A stretch of 64,000 nucleotides of DNA from Crenobacter caeni (GCF_010435965.1 NZ_JAAGAA010000013.1:1-64000); one strand, 5' to 3'. Positions 36,480 through 47,479 are shown, counted from the first letter of the stretch. Numbers and translations: made by a program. Notes: generated from the letters alone by a model not told the origin.

Positions 36480-37787
36480 ATGCTGCAACCCGAATTCGTG
36501 CTGGCCTTCCGCGAGGCGGCACCGTATATCAACGCCTTCCGCGGCAAGACCTTCGTCGTCGCCGTCAGCGGTGAATGCCTTGCCGCCGGTGACTTCCCCC
36601 GCCTCGCGCAGGACCTGAACCTGCTGGTAAGCCTGGGCGTACGCATCGTACTGGTACACGGCATCCGTCCGCAGATCGACGCGCAACTCGCGCTCAGGGG
36701 CGTCGAGCGGCGCTTTCACGCTCGCCGCCGCATCACCGACGCGCAGACCCTCGCCTGCGTGAAGGCAGCGATCGGCGAGGCACGCCATACGCTGGAGGCG
36801 CAGCTGTCGATGGGCATGCCCAACTCGCCGATGCACGGCGCGCACCTGCGCGTCGCCAGCGGCAACTTCGTGATCGCCAAGCCGCTGGGCGTGCTCGACG
36901 GCGTCGACATGCAGTACTCGGGCCAGGTGCGCCGCATCGACGCCAGCGCGATCGCGAGCAAGCTCGAAGGCGGCGAACTGGTGCTGCTCTCGCCGATCGG
37001 CTACTCGCCGACCGGCGAGGCCTTCAACCTGACCATGGAAGAGCTCGCCTACCACAGCGCACTCTCGCTGGGCGCCGAGAAGCTGATCTTCATGGTCGGC
37101 TCGGCAGGGCTGATCGACCGCGGCGGCCAGTTCCACGGCTCGATCACGACCGACGAGGCGCGCGCGCTGCTCGAGGAAGGACTCAGGAGCGACGAGGTCG
37201 CCACCTGCCTGCCGTGGGCGATCCGCGCGACCGAAGACGGCGTGCGCCGCGCCCACCTGGTCGACGGCAACGAGGACGGCGCCTTGCTGGTCGAACTGTT
37301 CACCCATTACGGCAGCGGCACCATGATCGTGCGCGACGAGCTGGTGAAATTGCGCGAGGCGAACATCGACGACATCGGCGACCTGCTGGCGCTGATCGGC
37401 CCGCTCGAGGAACAAGGCGTGCTGGTGCGGCGCAGCCGCGAACACCTGGAGATGGACGTCGACCACTTCACGCTGCTCGAACATGACGGCAAGGTGTTCG
37501 GCTGCGTGGCGCTCTACCCCTTCCCGGACGAGCGCATGGGCGAGCTCGCCTGCCTGGTGGTCGCCCCCGAGCGGCGCGCCAGCGGCTTCGGCGACAAGCT
37601 GCTTGCGCATGTCGAGAAGCGTTGCCGCGCGTCGGGCATCGACACCCTGTTCGTGCTGACCACACGTACCGCGCACTGGTTCGTCGAGCGCGGCTTCGAG
37701 GAAAAGCCGCCGGCCATCCTGCCGCGGCGCAAGCGCGAACTCTACAACGGCCAGCGCCGCTCCAAGGTGCTCGTCAAACCCCTGTAG
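36480..37787 (+). CDS. argA: Amino-acid N-acetyltransferase (N-acetylglutamate synthase)
   Basis: ArgA makes N-acetylglutamate, the first step of arginine synthesis. The 435-residue protein joins an amino-acid kinase domain (about 20-280, VVAVSGE and [11 protein letters not shown]) to a GNAT domain (about 290-430, with [16 protein letters not shown] as the acetyl-CoA loop). This two-domain length fits the classic ArgA, which is inhibited by arginine through the kinase-like domain. Confidence 0.95.
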   Translation: MLQPEFVLAFREAAPYINAFRGKTFVVAVSGECLAAGDFPRLAQDLNLLVSLGVRIVLVHGIRPQIDAQLALRGVERRFHARRRITDAQTLACVKAAIGEARHTLEAQLSMGMPNSPMHGAHLRVASGNFVIAKPLGVLDGVDMQYSGQVRRIDASAIASKLEGGELVLLSPIGYSPTGEAFNLTMEELAYHSALSLGAEKLIFMVGSAGLIDRGGQFHGSITTDEARALLEEGLRSDEVATCLPWAIRATEDGVRRAHLVDGNEDGALLVELFTHYGSGTMIVRDELVKLREANIDDIGDLLALIGPLEEQGVLVRRSREHLEMDVDHFTLLEHDGKVFGCVALYPFPDERMGELACLVVAPERRASGFGDKLLAHVEKRCRASGIDTLFVLTTRTAHWFVERGFEEKPPAILPRRKRELYNGQRRSKVLVKPL

Positions 37788-37873
37788 ATGCAGGGCGGGC
37801 ATGGTTGGACGCGGCTTGCGGCTGTGACACAATACCGGTGTTACCCTCCGATACCCCGAAACAAGGATTTGTC

Positions 37874-38143
37874 ATGGCAAGAATGGTCAACTGCGTGAAA
37901 CTCGGCCGCGAGGCGGAAGGCATGGACTTCCCGCCGCTGCCGGGCGAGCTTGGCAAGCGCGTGTTCGAAAACGTCTCCAAGGAAGCGTGGCAAGGCTGGC
38001 TGCGCTACCAGACCATGCTGATCAACGAGAACCGCCTGAGCCTAGCCGACCCGCGCGCGCGCCAGTATCTCGCGCAGCAGATGGAAGCATATTTCTTCGG
38101 CCAGGGCGCCGAAGTACCCGCCGGCTTCACCCCGCAGGCCTGA
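37874..38143 (+). CDS. yggX: Probable Fe(2+)-trafficking protein YggX
   Basis: This 89-residue protein belongs to the YggX family, linked to iron handling and protection of Fe-S clusters. It starts [19 protein letters not shown], with the conserved Cys7, and contains [22 protein letters not shown] (split here only by family description). The length is typical. It stands between argA and ppk. Confidence 0.95.
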   Translation: MARMVNCVKLGREAEGMDFPPLPGELGKRVFENVSKEAWQGWLRYQTMLINENRLSLADPRARQYLAQQMEAYFFGQGAEVPAGFTPQA

Positions 38144-38214
38144 TCCTGCCGCGCGCCGGCTTGCCCGGCGCGCCCCTCCCTTCGCCTGCGCCCGCAAAAG
38201 ACAAAGAAGAGACC

Positions 38215-40281
38215 ATGAACACCCCTGCACAAGACCTGCTGCTCAACCGCGAACTGGGACTGATCGAATTCAACCGCCGCGTGCTCGCGCAAGGCGAGGA
38301 CGAAACCCTGCCGCTGCTCGAGCGGCTGAAGTTCTTGTGCATCGTCTCGTCCAACCTCGACGAGTTCTTCGAGGTACGCGTCGCCTGGCTGAAGGACAAC
38401 GCCCAGCACAACCCCGGGCGCATCCTCGCCGACGGCAACACGCCGGGCAGCACGCTCGAGCGCGTCACCGACGCCGCGCACAAGCTGGTCGCCGGACAGT
38501 ACGCGCTGTTGACCGACGTGATCCTGCCCCTGCTTCGCGAGGAAGGCATCGTGTTCCTGCGCCGCCGCGAGTGGACGGCCGCGCAGCAGGCTTGGATCCA
38601 GGCCTTCTTCTTCCGCGAGCTGATGCCCATCCTGACGCCGATCGGCCTCGACCCGGCGCATCCCTTCCCCAAGGTGCTCAACAAGAGCCTGAACTTTGCC
38701 GTCGAACTCGAAGGACGCGACGCGTTCGGGCGCGCCTCGGGCATCGCCATCGTGCAGGCGCCGCGCATCCTGCCGCGGGTGATCCGCCTGCCGGCCGAGG
38801 TGTGCGACGGCAACCCGAACACCTTCGTGTTCCTGTCGTCCATCCTGCACGCGCATGTGCACGAACTGTTCCTCGGCATGACGGTGAAGGGCTGCTACCA
38901 GTTCCGCGTGACGCGCAACAGCGAGCTGACGGTCGAGGAAGAGGACCTGAAGAACCTGCGCACCGCCTTGCAGGGCGAATTGCGCCACCGCCAGTTCGGC
39001 CAGGCGGTCCGCCTCGAGATCGCCGACACCTGCCCTGCGCATATGGAAGAGTTCCTGCTCACCCAGTTCAACCTGCAGCCGCAGGACGTGTTCCGCGTGA
39101 ACGGGCCGGTCAACCTGGTACGCCTGATGCAGGTCCCCGACCTTGTCGAGCGGCCGGACCTCAAGTTCCCCGCCTTCGTACCGTCGCTGCCGCTGGCGCT
39201 GCAGAACAAGGCCAACCTGTTCGAGGCGGTGCGCCAGGGCGATTTGCTGCTGCACCACCCCTACCAGAGCTTCCAGCCGGTGATCGACCTGTTGAACCTC
39301 GCCGCGATCGACCCGCAGGTGGTCGCGATCAAGATGACGGTGTACCGCACCGGCACCGACTCGGTGCTGATGGACTCGCTGATCGCCGCCGCGCGTGCCG
39401 GCAAGCAGGTGACGGTGGTGCTCGAACTGATGGCGCGCTTTGACGAAGAAGCCAATATCGGCTGGGCAAGCCGGCTGGAAGACGCTGGCGCGCACGTCGT
39501 GTACGGCGTGTTCGGCTACAAGGTGCACGCCAAGATGCTGATGGTGGTACGCCGCGAAGACGGCCTGCTGCGCCGCTACGTGCACCTAGGCACCGGCAAC
39601 TACCATCCGCGTACCGCCCGCCTCTACACCGACCTGGGGCTGCTCACCTGCAACGAGGATATCGCCAGCGACGTCAACGACATCTTCGTGCAGCTCACCG
39701 GCCTCGGCCGTGCGAGCAAGCTCAAGCAACTGGTGCAAAGCCCGTTTTCCCTGCACGGCACCATGATGGCGGCGATCGCGCGGGAGGCCGAGCACGCCAA
39801 GGAAGGACGGCCGGCACGCATCATCGCCAAGATGAACGCGCTGCTTGAGCCGCAGATCATCCACGCGCTGTACCGGGCGAGCCAGGCAGGCGTCAAGATC
39901 CAGCTGATCGTGCGCGGCGTGTGCGCGCTCAGGCCCGGGGTACCCGGCCTGTCCGACAACATCACCGTGCGCTCGCTGGTCGGCCGCTTCCTCGAACACC
40001 CGCGCGTGTTCTACTTCTACAACGACCGCGCCGAGGACCTCTACATCGCCAGCGCCGACTGGATGGGACGCAACTTCTTCCGCCGCATCGAGACCTGCGT
40101 GCCGATTCTGGATGCCCGCATCAAGCGCCGCATCATCAAGGAAGCGCTGCGCCTTGGGCTGACCGACAACGTGAACGCGTGGGAGATGCAACCTGACGGC
40201 AGTTACCGGCGCAGGAGCGGGCGCGGCAAGGCCATGTGCGCGCAGCAGACGCTGCTCGCCGAATACGTGCGCCAGGGCTGA
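38215..40281 (+). CDS. ppk: Polyphosphate kinase 1
   Basis: PPK1 reversibly transfers the ATP gamma-phosphate to polyphosphate. The 688-residue protein has the N-terminal domain (LLNRELGLIEFNRRVL and SSNLDEFFEVRVAWL) and a tandem phospholipase-D-like C-terminal half. That half carries the autophosphorylated-His region YKVHAKMLM (about 437) and HLGTGNYHPRTARLYTD. The ATG at 38215 follows AAGAAGAG; open frame upstream is read-through of yggX surroundings. Confidence 0.96.
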   Translation: MNTPAQDLLLNRELGLIEFNRRVLAQGEDETLPLLERLKFLCIVSSNLDEFFEVRVAWLKDNAQHNPGRILADGNTPGSTLERVTDAAHKLVAGQYALLTDVILPLLREEGIVFLRRREWTAAQQAWIQAFFFRELMPILTPIGLDPAHPFPKVLNKSLNFAVELEGRDAFGRASGIAIVQAPRILPRVIRLPAEVCDGNPNTFVFLSSILHAHVHELFLGMTVKGCYQFRVTRNSELTVEEEDLKNLRTALQGELRHRQFGQAVRLEIADTCPAHMEEFLLTQFNLQPQDVFRVNGPVNLVRLMQVPDLVERPDLKFPAFVPSLPLALQNKANLFEAVRQGDLLLHHPYQSFQPVIDLLNLAAIDPQVVAIKMTVYRTGTDSVLMDSLIAAARAGKQVTVVLELMARFDEEANIGWASRLEDAGAHVVYGVFGYKVHAKMLMVVRREDGLLRRYVHLGTGNYHPRTARLYTDLGLLTCNEDIASDVNDIFVQLTGLGRASKLKQLVQSPFSLHGTMMAAIAREAEHAKEGRPARIIAKMNALLEPQIIHALYRASQAGVKIQLIVRGVCALRPGVPGLSDNITVRSLVGRFLEHPRVFYFYNDRAEDLYIASADWMGRNFFRRIETCVPILDARIKRRIIKEALRLGLTDNVNAWEMQPDGSYRRRSGRGKAMCAQQTLLAEYVRQG

Positions 40282-40295
40282 ACAGGAACGCCGCC

Positions 40296-40784
40296 ATGGA
40301 CATGACGACGATAGGCTATCTGGGCGCGGCCCTGCTCGTACTTATCGGGCTCGCCGGGGTGGTCCTGCCCGCCCTGCCCGGCCTGCCGCTGATGCTCGCA
40401 GGCTTCGTGCTCGCCGCGTGGTTCGACCAGTTCCAGCACGCTGGCACGATCACGCTGGTGATCCTCGCGGCCCTTACGGCGGCGGGCATGGCCGCCGACT
40501 TCGTTGCAGGCTTGCTGGGCGCCAAGGCCTTTGGCGCCAGCCGGCAGGCCCTGTGGGGCGCGTTCGCCGGCAGCGTGATCGGGCTGTTCCTCGGCCTGCC
40601 CGGGCTGATCCTGGGGCCGCTTGTCGGCGCCAGCGTCGGCGAGTTCATCGCGCGCCGCGACGCATTGCAGGCCGGCAAGGTCGGCGTCGCGACCTTCGTC
40701 GGCTTTTTGATCGGCACTGCGGCCAAGGTCGGCTGCGCGCTGGCCATGCTGCTCGTGTTCGGCGGCGCCTGGCTCTTCTCCTGA
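40296..40784 (+). CDS. DUF456 family membrane protein
   Basis: A 162-residue membrane protein with about four glycine-rich hydrophobic segments (5-28, 45-70, 82-108 and 125-160). This is typical of DUF456 proteins (LPGLPLMLAGFVLAAW and GLILGPLVGASVGE). The function is unknown. The start at 40296 has AGGAA upstream and follows ppk by 14 bases, so it is likely co-transcribed. Confidence 0.88.
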   Translation: MDMTTIGYLGAALLVLIGLAGVVLPALPGLPLMLAGFVLAAWFDQFQHAGTITLVILAALTAAGMAADFVAGLLGAKAFGASRQALWGAFAGSVIGLFLGLPGLILGPLVGASVGEFIARRDALQAGKVGVATFVGFLIGTAAKVGCALAMLLVFGGAWLFS

Positions 40785-40791
40785 GCGCCGC

Positions 40792-41706
40792 CTACGCGGC
40801 GACGCGCTGCAGGCGGTGCGCCATGCGGTCAACGAAATGGCGGCCGCAGGCGAGGCCCATCCGGTAATCATTCTCCAGCGCGTCCTGCGAGCTGCCCAGC
40901 ACGTTGCTCGCCAACGGCACGCGCGGCGCGAGTTCGACCACGCACACCTGCGGCGGTGGCGCGTCGATAAACGCCTCGGCGTCGCAATACCCCTTCTTGT
41001 GGCGGATCATCACCTGCGCCATCTCGCCCAGACGGCCGCTCTCCGGCAGGCGTCCCTCGCCGCGCATCGGCTTTTCGCGGTGCGTGTACGGCACCGTACG
41101 GATCACCACGATCAGGTCGGCCCCCTGCTCGTACGCCGCGCGCACCGGCACCGCGTCGGCGACGCCGCCGTCCCAGTAGCGCCGCCCGTCCAGCTCGACC
41201 CCGCCGCGGTAAAACATGGGGATCGCGCTGGACGCCTTGATCGCCGGCATCCAGCCGCGCTGGCGCGGCGGCAGGTATTCCGCCTGCAGGGTGTCGACCC
41301 GGCTCGCGCACATCAGCAGTTGCCGCCCCTCCAACCGCTGCTCGGCCCGCTTGAGCTCCAGCGGCAACTCGCTCTTCGCGACTTCCATCAGCCAGTCCAG
41401 GTCGAGCAGGTGCCCGCCGCGGATGAAGCGCACCGGGCTGAAGAATTCCTTGCTGGTGGAAAAACGCGTGATCAGCGTGCGCGCGTAGCCACGCTGGGCG
41501 GCCGCGTACGCGGTCAGGTTCTGCGCGCCGGCCGAAGTGCCGATCATCAGCTGGAAGGGGAAGTAGTCCTGTTCGAGGAAGGCGTCTAGCACGCCTGCGG
41601 TGAAGATGCCGCGCTGGCCCCCGCCCTCGCACACCAGCGCGAGACGGTGGTACGGCAGGTAGCCGTTTTCGGCGGCACGGCCCGAAACACGGATATTGAA
41701 CGGCAT
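40792..41706 (-). CDS. Patatin-like phospholipase family protein
   Basis: Patatin-like lipid acyl hydrolases use a Ser-Asp dyad. This 304-residue protein has the oxyanion loop EGGGQRG (27-33), the nucleophile Ser58 in GTSAG (56-60) and the dyad Asp179 in WDGG. It resembles the YjjU type. The start at 41706 has GGAG upstream; an in-frame codon at 41784 lies inside the tRNA terminator. It is convergent with the DUF456 gene. Confidence 0.92.
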   Translation of the reverse strand: MPFNIRVSGRAAENGYLPYHRLALVCEGGGQRGIFTAGVLDAFLEQDYFPFQLMIGTSAGAQNLTAYAAAQRGYARTLITRFSTSKEFFSPVRFIRGGHLLDLDWLMEVAKSELPLELKRAEQRLEGRQLLMCASRVDTLQAEYLPPRQRGWMPAIKASSAIPMFYRGGVELDGRRYWDGGVADAVPVRAAYEQGADLIVVIRTVPYTHREKPMRGEGRLPESGRLGEMAQVMIRHKKGYCDAEAFIDAPPPQVCVVELAPRVPLASNVLGSSQDALENDYRMGLACGRHFVDRMAHRLQRVAA

Positions 41707-41782
41707 GAGGAGCGCTCCGGCAGATTCGTTTTTATCCGTACAGTTTAGACAGCGGGTACATCGCTGCAAAACGCGTAAAAAC

Positions 41783-41810
41783 AAAAAACCCAGCCAAAGG
41801 CTGGGTTTTT
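41783..41810 (-). terminator. Terminator of the tRNA-Ser/Arg/Glu cluster
   Basis: AAAAACCCAGCC and GGCTGGGTTTTT pair around AAA, giving a strong minus-strand rho-independent terminator 8 bases after tRNA-Glu. Confidence 0.85.
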
Positions 41811-41817
41811 CTTAATC

Positions 41818-41892
41818 TGGCGTCCCCACGGGGAATCGAACCCCGGCCGCCGCCGTGAAAGGGCAGTGTTCTAACCGCTAAACTATAGGGAC
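41818..41892 (-). tRNA. tRNA-Glu (TTC)
   Basis: A minus-strand cloverleaf of 75 bases starting GTCCCTATAG with anticodon loop CTTTCAC (anticodon TTC) and a CCA end. Confidence 0.95.
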
Positions 41893-41894
41893 TT

Positions 41895-41971
41895 TGGTGC
41901 ACCCGGAGCGATTCGAACGCCCGACCCTCTGGTTCGTAGCCAGATACTCTATCCAACTGAGCTACGGGTGC
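41895..41971 (-). tRNA. tRNA-Arg (ACG)
   Basis: A 77-base minus-strand cloverleaf starting GCACCCGTAGCTC with anticodon ACG (to be deaminated to ICG) and a CCA end. Confidence 0.95.
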
Positions 41972-41976
41972 GTTTC

Positions 41977-42070
41977 TGGCGGAGAAAGAGGGATTCGAAC
42001 CCTCGATACAGGTTTAAGCCCGTATGCTTCCTTAGCAGGGAAGTGCCTTCGACCACTCGGCCATTTCTCC
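41977..42070 (-). tRNA. tRNA-Ser (GCT)
   Basis: A 94-base minus-strand tRNA with anticodon GCT, the long variable arm typical of tRNA-Ser, and a CCA end. It is the first of this three-tRNA cluster, 50 bases past the lysC stop. Confidence 0.95.
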
Positions 42071-42120
42071 GTTCAGAGAGCCGCAATATTACAGGCGACC
42101 CTCTGATCCGTCAAGCGGAA

Positions 42121-43353
42121 TTAATCAGAAATTTTCTGATCGAGGCCAAAAGCCTTGTGCAATACGCGAACAGCCAATTCCAGGTACTTTTCGTCGACGA
42201 GCACCGACACCTTGATCTCGGAAGTCGAGATCAGCTGGATGTTGATGCCCTCTTCGGCCAGCGTGCGGAACATGGTCGAGGCGACGCCGCAGTGCGAGCG
42301 CATGCCGACGCCGACGATGGAGATCTTGGCGACCTTGTCGTCGCCTTCCACCTTGGCTGCGCCGATATGGGTCTGCACGTCGCGCAGGATGGACAGCGCC
42401 TTGTTGTACTCGCCGCGCGGCACGGTGAACGAGAAGTCGGTCGCGCCGTGGTCGCCGACATTCTGGATGATCATGTCGACTTCGATATTGGCGTCGGCGA
42501 CCGGGCCCAGGATCTGGTAGGCGATGCCCGGGCGGTCCGGCACGCCCTTGACGTTGATGCGTGCTTCGTTACGGTCAAAGGCGATCCCCGCCACTACGGC
42601 CTGTTCCATGCTTTCGTCTTCCTCAAACGTGATCAGCGTGCCCTCACCTTCGTCCTCGAAGCTGGAGAGCACACGCAGTCTTACCTTGTATTTGCCGGCA
42701 AACTCCACCGAACGGATCTGCAATACCTTGGAGCCCAGGCTCGCCATCTCGATCATCTCCTCGAAGGTGATCGTCTTCAGGCGGCGCGCCTCGGGCACCA
42801 CGCGCGGGTCGGTCGTGTACACGCCGTCCACGTCGGTGTAGATCTGGCACTCGTCGGCCTTGAGCGCCGCGGCGAGCGCGACGGCCGAGGTGTCCGAGCC
42901 GCCGCGGCCCAGCGTGGTGACCGCGCCGTCCGCGCCGATGCCCTGGAAGCCGGCGACGATGACCACGCGGCCGGCTGCGAGGTCTTCGCGCATCGGACCG
43001 TCGTCGATGGCGGCGATACGCGCCTTGCCGTGCGCGCTGTCGGTCTCGACCTTGACCTGCCAGCCGCAGTAGCTCTTGGCGTCCAGGCCGATTTCCTTGA
43101 GCGCCATCGCCAAGAGGCCGATGGTCACCTGTTCGCCGGTGGCGATGACGACGTCGAGCTCGCGCGGATCGGGCTCTGCCTGGATTTCCTTGGCCAGCGC
43201 GATCAGGCGGTTGGTCTCTCCGCTCATCGCGGAGACCACGACGACCACGTCGTGCCCCTGTGCCTTCCACTTGGCGACACGTCGGGCGACGTTCTTGATG
43301 CGCTCGGCCGAGCCCACCGAGGTGCCGCCGTACTTTTGTACGATAAGTGCCAT
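42121..43353 (-). CDS. lysC: Aspartate kinase
   Basis: LysC phosphorylates aspartate, the entry to lysine, threonine and methionine synthesis. The 410-residue protein has the kinase start VQKYGGTSVGS (6-16), a catalytic-domain FQGIGADG region and two C-terminal ACT domains (about 265-405) for feedback inhibition. This is the monofunctional betaproteobacterial form. An internal translation start giving a regulatory beta subunit is known in the family but not demonstrable here. Confidence 0.96.
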   Translation of the reverse strand: MALIVQKYGGTSVGSAERIKNVARRVAKWKAQGHDVVVVVSAMSGETNRLIALAKEIQAEPDPRELDVVIATGEQVTIGLLAMALKEIGLDAKSYCGWQVKVETDSAHGKARIAAIDDGPMREDLAAGRVVIVAGFQGIGADGAVTTLGRGGSDTSAVALAAALKADECQIYTDVDGVYTTDPRVVPEARRLKTITFEEMIEMASLGSKVLQIRSVEFAGKYKVRLRVLSSFEDEGEGTLITFEEDESMEQAVVAGIAFDRNEARINVKGVPDRPGIAYQILGPVADANIEVDMIIQNVGDHGATDFSFTVPRGEYNKALSILRDVQTHIGAAKVEGDDKVAKISIVGVGMRSHCGVASTMFRTLAEEGINIQLISTSEIKVSVLVDEKYLELAVRVLHKAFGLDQKISD

Positions 43354-43484
43354 GCTGATTTATGTATTTAGGGTTAAATGTCGAGCTTCGATTCTGTCCA
43401 TATATTTGTCCTAAAAGCAAGGCCACAGCCGCCCGCGCACAGGCTTTTTTTCGCGGCGCAGCAGCAGGGTTTTCCCTGACTGGA

Positions 43485-44267
43485 TCACAGCAGCCGCTCG
43501 GGGTGGCTGTAGACGTTGGTACGCCCCGGGCGTACAAAGCCCGCCAGCGTCAGCCCGTGCCGGGTCGCCAGCTCGACGGCGAGCGAAGTCGGCGCCGACA
43601 CGGCCGCGAGCAGCTCGACCCCGCAGCGCACGCACTTGTCGACCATCTCGTAGCTCGCGCGGCTGGTCACCAGCGCGAAGCCTGCACGCACGCCGGCGCG
43701 CGCGCGCCAGCCCAGCAGCTTGTCGAGCGCCACATGGCGGCCGACGTCCTCGAAGCAGGCTTCAAGCCCTCCGTCCACGCCGACCCAGGCCGCCGCGTGC
43801 GTCGCGCCGCACGCGCGCGCCATCGGCTGCGCGCCGTGCAGGGCCGACAGCGCCGGGTCGAACACGGCGCGCGAAAAGCGCTGCGTGAGCGCAAGCGTCG
43901 GCAAGGGCTGGAACAGGGCGTCAAGCTGCTCGACGCCGCACAAGCCGCAGCCGGTGCGTCCGGCCAGCTGGCGGCGGCGCGCCTTGAGCTCGGCAAAACG
44001 GCGGGCCGACAGCTCGACCCGCACCTCCAGCCCCCGGCAGGCCGGCTGAACGTCGACGTCGTACACCTCGGCCGCGTCGGCGGCGATGCCTTCGCTGAGG
44101 GTAAAGCCGAGCGCGAAATGCGTGAGGTCCTGCGGCGAGGCCATCATCACCGCGTGCGACAGCCCGTTGTACACCAGCGCGACGGGCGTCTCGACCGCGA
44201 GCGTGTCGTCGCACGACTGGTCCTCGGGCAGTCGCAAGATGCGCGACACAGCCAATATATCTGACAT
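43485..44267 (-). CDS. fdhD: Formate dehydrogenase accessory sulfurtransferase FdhD
   Basis: FdhD transfers sulfur to the molybdenum cofactor of formate dehydrogenase. The 260-residue protein has the essential cysteine pair C107-G-L-C110, a nucleotide-binding-like [15 protein letters not shown] region and [11 protein letters not shown] start at the ATG at 44267 with AGGA upstream; the longer frame adds 32 unlike residues. It is divergent from fdnG across 143 bases, matching its role in maturing that enzyme. Confidence 0.95.
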   Translation of the reverse strand: MSDILAVSRILRLPEDQSCDDTLAVETPVALVYNGLSHAVMMASPQDLTHFALGFTLSEGIAADAAEVYDVDVQPACRGLEVRVELSARRFAELKARRRQLAGRTGCGLCGVEQLDALFQPLPTLALTQRFSRAVFDPALSALHGAQPMARACGATHAAAWVGVDGGLEACFEDVGRHVALDKLLGWRARAGVRAGFALVTSRASYEMVDKCVRCGVELLAAVSAPTSLAVELATRHGLTLAGFVRPGRTNVYSHPERLL

Positions 44268-44410
44268 AAGGGAAATCCTGAGCGCAACCGGTTTGAGCAA
44301 GCCTATGGAGGCTGTCATAATACCCATACTGCAATCGGTATCTATCAAAATATCGAAGGCCAATGCATAACAACAACTGCAGTTTAGACACCCTCCCCCG
44401 GAGATCGACC

Positions 44411-47400
44411 ATGCAAGTGAGCAGACGACAGTTTTTCAAACTGTGCGGCGGCGGCATGGCAGGGACGACCGTGGCGGCGCTCGGCTTCACACCGGGCGTG
44501 GCGCTGGCCGATACGCGAAGCTACAAGCTTCTGCGCGCCAGCGAGACACGGAACACCTGCCCCTACTGTTCGGTAGGCTGCGGCATCCTGATGTACAGCC
44601 TCGGCGACGGCGCGAAAAACGCCAAGTCCGAGATCTTCCATATCGAAGGTGACGCCGACCATCCGGTCAACCGCGGCGCGCTGTGCCCGAAAGGCGCCGG
44701 CCTCGTCGACTTCATCCATAGCCCGAACCGCCTGAAGTACCCCGAGGTACGCGAGGCGGGCAGCAACGAGTTCAAGCGCATCTCGTGGGATGAGGCGTAT
44801 AGCCGCATCGCCCGCCATATCAAGGCGGACCGCGACGCCAACTTTGTCCAGAAGAACGCCGACGGCGTGACCGTCAACCGCTGGCTGACCACGGGCTTCC
44901 TCGCCGCGTCGGCCTCGAGCAACGAAACCGGCTGGCTCACGCAGAAATTCGTGCGCTCGCTGGGCATGCTGGCAGTCGACAACCAGGCGCGCGTCTGACA
45001 CGGCCCGACGGTGGCAAGTCTTGCCCCTTCATTTGGCCGTGGCGCGATGACCAACCATTGGGTTGACATCAAGAACGCGAACCTGATCGTCGTCATGGGC
45101 GGCAACGCAGCCGAAGCACACCCGGTGGGTTTCCGCTGGGCGCTCGAAGCGAAGACCCGCAACAAGGCGAAGATCCTCGTCATCGACCCGCGCTTCACGC
45201 GCACGGCGTCGGTGGCCGACTATTACGCACCTATCCGTACCGGCACCGACATCACCTTCCTGTCTGGGGTGATCCGCTACCTGCTGGAAAAGGGTGCGTA
45301 CAACAAGGAATACACGCTCGCGTACACCAACGCCGCGCTTCTGGTAAACCCGGACTTTGCCTTCAACGACGGCCTGTTCTCCGGCTACGACGCCGAGAAG
45401 CGCAAGTACGACAAGGCAAGCTGGAGCTACCAGTTGGGCGAGGACGGTTTTGCCAAGCGTGACGACACGCTCGTAGACCCGCGCTGCGTCATCAACCTGC
45501 TCAAGACCCACGTCTCGCGCTACACGCCCGAGATGGTCGAGACGATCTGCGGCACGCCGAAGGACGCCTTCCTCAAGGTGTGCGAGTACATTGCCGAGAC
45601 CGGCGCGCACGACAAGACGACTTCGTTCCTGTACGCGCTGGGCTGGACCCAGCACTCGATCGGTTCGCAGAACATCCGCACCATGGCGATGATCCAGCTG
45701 TTGCTCGGCAACATGGGCATGGCCGGCGGCGGCGTCAACGCGCTGCGCGGACACTCGAACATCCAGGGCCTCACCGACGTCGGCCTGTTGTCGCAGAGCC
45801 TGCCGGGCTATCTGCGTCTGCCGTCGGAGAAGGAAACCACGCTAGAAACCTTCCTCGAAGCCACCACGCCCAAGGCGCTGGCCGACGGCCAGATGAACTA
45901 CTGGCAGAACACGCCGAAGTTCCACGTGTCGCTGATGAAGGCGTTCTGGGGCGACAACGCCACGGCGGAAAACAGCTGGGGCTTTGACTGGCTGCCCAAG
46001 TGGGACAAGGGCTACGACGTCCTGCAGTACTTCGAGATGATGAACGACGGCAAGGTCAACGGCTACTTCTGCCAGGGCTTCAACCCGGTCGCGTCGTTCC
46101 CGAACAAGAACAAGGTCGTCGCCTCGCTCTCCAAGCTCAAGTTCCTGGTGGTGATGGACCCGCTGGTCACCGACACCTCGACCTTCTGGAAGAACCACGG
46201 CGAGCACAACGACGTCGACAGCGCGAGCATCCAGACCGAGGTGTTCCGCCTGCCGACCACCTGCTTCGCCGAAGAGGAAGGCGCGATCGTCAACTCCGGC
46301 CGCTGGCTGCAGTGGCACTGGAAAGGCGCCGACGCGCCGGGCGAGGCGGTGACCGACGTCGAGATCGTCGCCGGCATCTTCAGCAAGCTCAAGGCGCTGT
46401 ATGCCAAGGAAGGCGGCGCCTACCCCGAGCCGATCATGAAGCTGTCGTGGGCGTACCGCGACGCGCACGACCCGAAGGCCGAGGAACTGGCCAAGGAGCT
46501 CAACGGCAAGGCACTGGCCGACATCCCCGACCCGAAAAAGCCGGGCGAATTCCTGGCCAAGAAGGGCGAGCAGCTGCCGGGCTTTGCCGCGCTGCAGGAC
46601 GATGGCAGCACCATGAGCGCGTGCTGGATCTTCGCCGGCAGCTGGACGCAGGCGGGCAACCAGATGGGGCGCCGCGACAACGCCGACCCGTCGGGCCTCG
46701 GCAACACGCCGGGCTGGTCGTGGGCGTGGCCGGCCAACCGCCGCATCCTGTACAACCGCGCGTCGAACAAGCCGGACGGCACGCCGTGGGATGCCAAGCG
46801 CACGCTGATCAAGTGGAACGGCGAGAAGTGGGCTGGCATCGACGTGCCCGACTTCAAGGCCGACGAGCCGCCGGGCAGCAAGATGGCACCGTTCATCATG
46901 CAAGCCGAGGGTCTGGGCCGCCTGTTCGCGCTGGACAAGATGGCCGAAGGCCCGTTCCCCGAGCACTACGAGCCGTTCGAGAGCCCGATCGGCACCAACC
47001 CGCTGCACCCGAAGGTGGTCCACAACCCGGCCGCACGCATCTTCAAGAAGGATGCCGAGCAGTTGGGCAGCAAGGCCGACTTCCCGTACGCGGCGACGAC
47101 CTACCGCCTGACCGAGCACTTCCACTACTGGACCAAGAACGTACTGCTCAACGCGATCGCGCAGCCCGAACAGTTCGTCGAAATCGGCGAGGGTCTGGCC
47201 AAGGAGAAGGGCATCGCCCACGGCGACATGGTCAAGGTGTCGAGCAAGCGCGGCTACATCAAGGCGCGCGCGGTGGTGACCAAGCGGATCCGCACGCTGA
47301 AGGTGAACGGCCAGGACGTCCACCACGTCGGCATCCCGATCCACTGGGGCTACGAAGGCGTGGCGAAGAAGGGTTTCCTTGCCAACACGCTGACGCCGTT

Positions 47401-47467
47401 TGTCGGGGACGCGAACACGCAGACGCCGGAGTTCAAGTCCTTCCTCGTCAACATCGAGAAAGCCTAA
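44411..47467 (+). CDS. fdnG: Selenocysteine-containing formate dehydrogenase, alpha subunit
   Basis: This subunit oxidises formate at a molybdopterin-selenocysteine site. The coding region runs through an in-frame TGA at 44996-44998, read as selenocysteine 196, so the protein is 1018 residues. The context [18 protein letters not shown] matches formate dehydrogenase-N/O. Arg5-Arg6 in SRRQFFK is a twin-arginine signal, so the enzyme faces the periplasm. Cys50, 53, 57 and 92 bind a 4Fe-4S cluster. The ATG at 44411 has GGAG upstream. Automated callers would split this gene at the TGA into a 195-residue fragment and a headless remainder. Confidence 0.97.
44996..45041 (+). promoter_or_regulatory. 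SECIS element with selenocysteine UGA
   Basis: Directly after the TGA, CACGGCC (44999-45005) pairs with GGCCGTG (45035-45041). The apical stem GGCAA/TTGCC (45013-45017/45021-45025) closes a GTC loop, giving the G/U-bearing tip bound by SelB. Its position inside the coding region is the bacterial arrangement. Confidence 0.9.
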
Positions 47468-47479
47468 GGAGAGACGCAT

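Noticed and set aside
44363-44998. A free-standing 211-codon formate dehydrogenase fragment ending at TGA
   Set aside because: The TGA is a selenocysteine codon with SECIS; the frame continues as FdnG.
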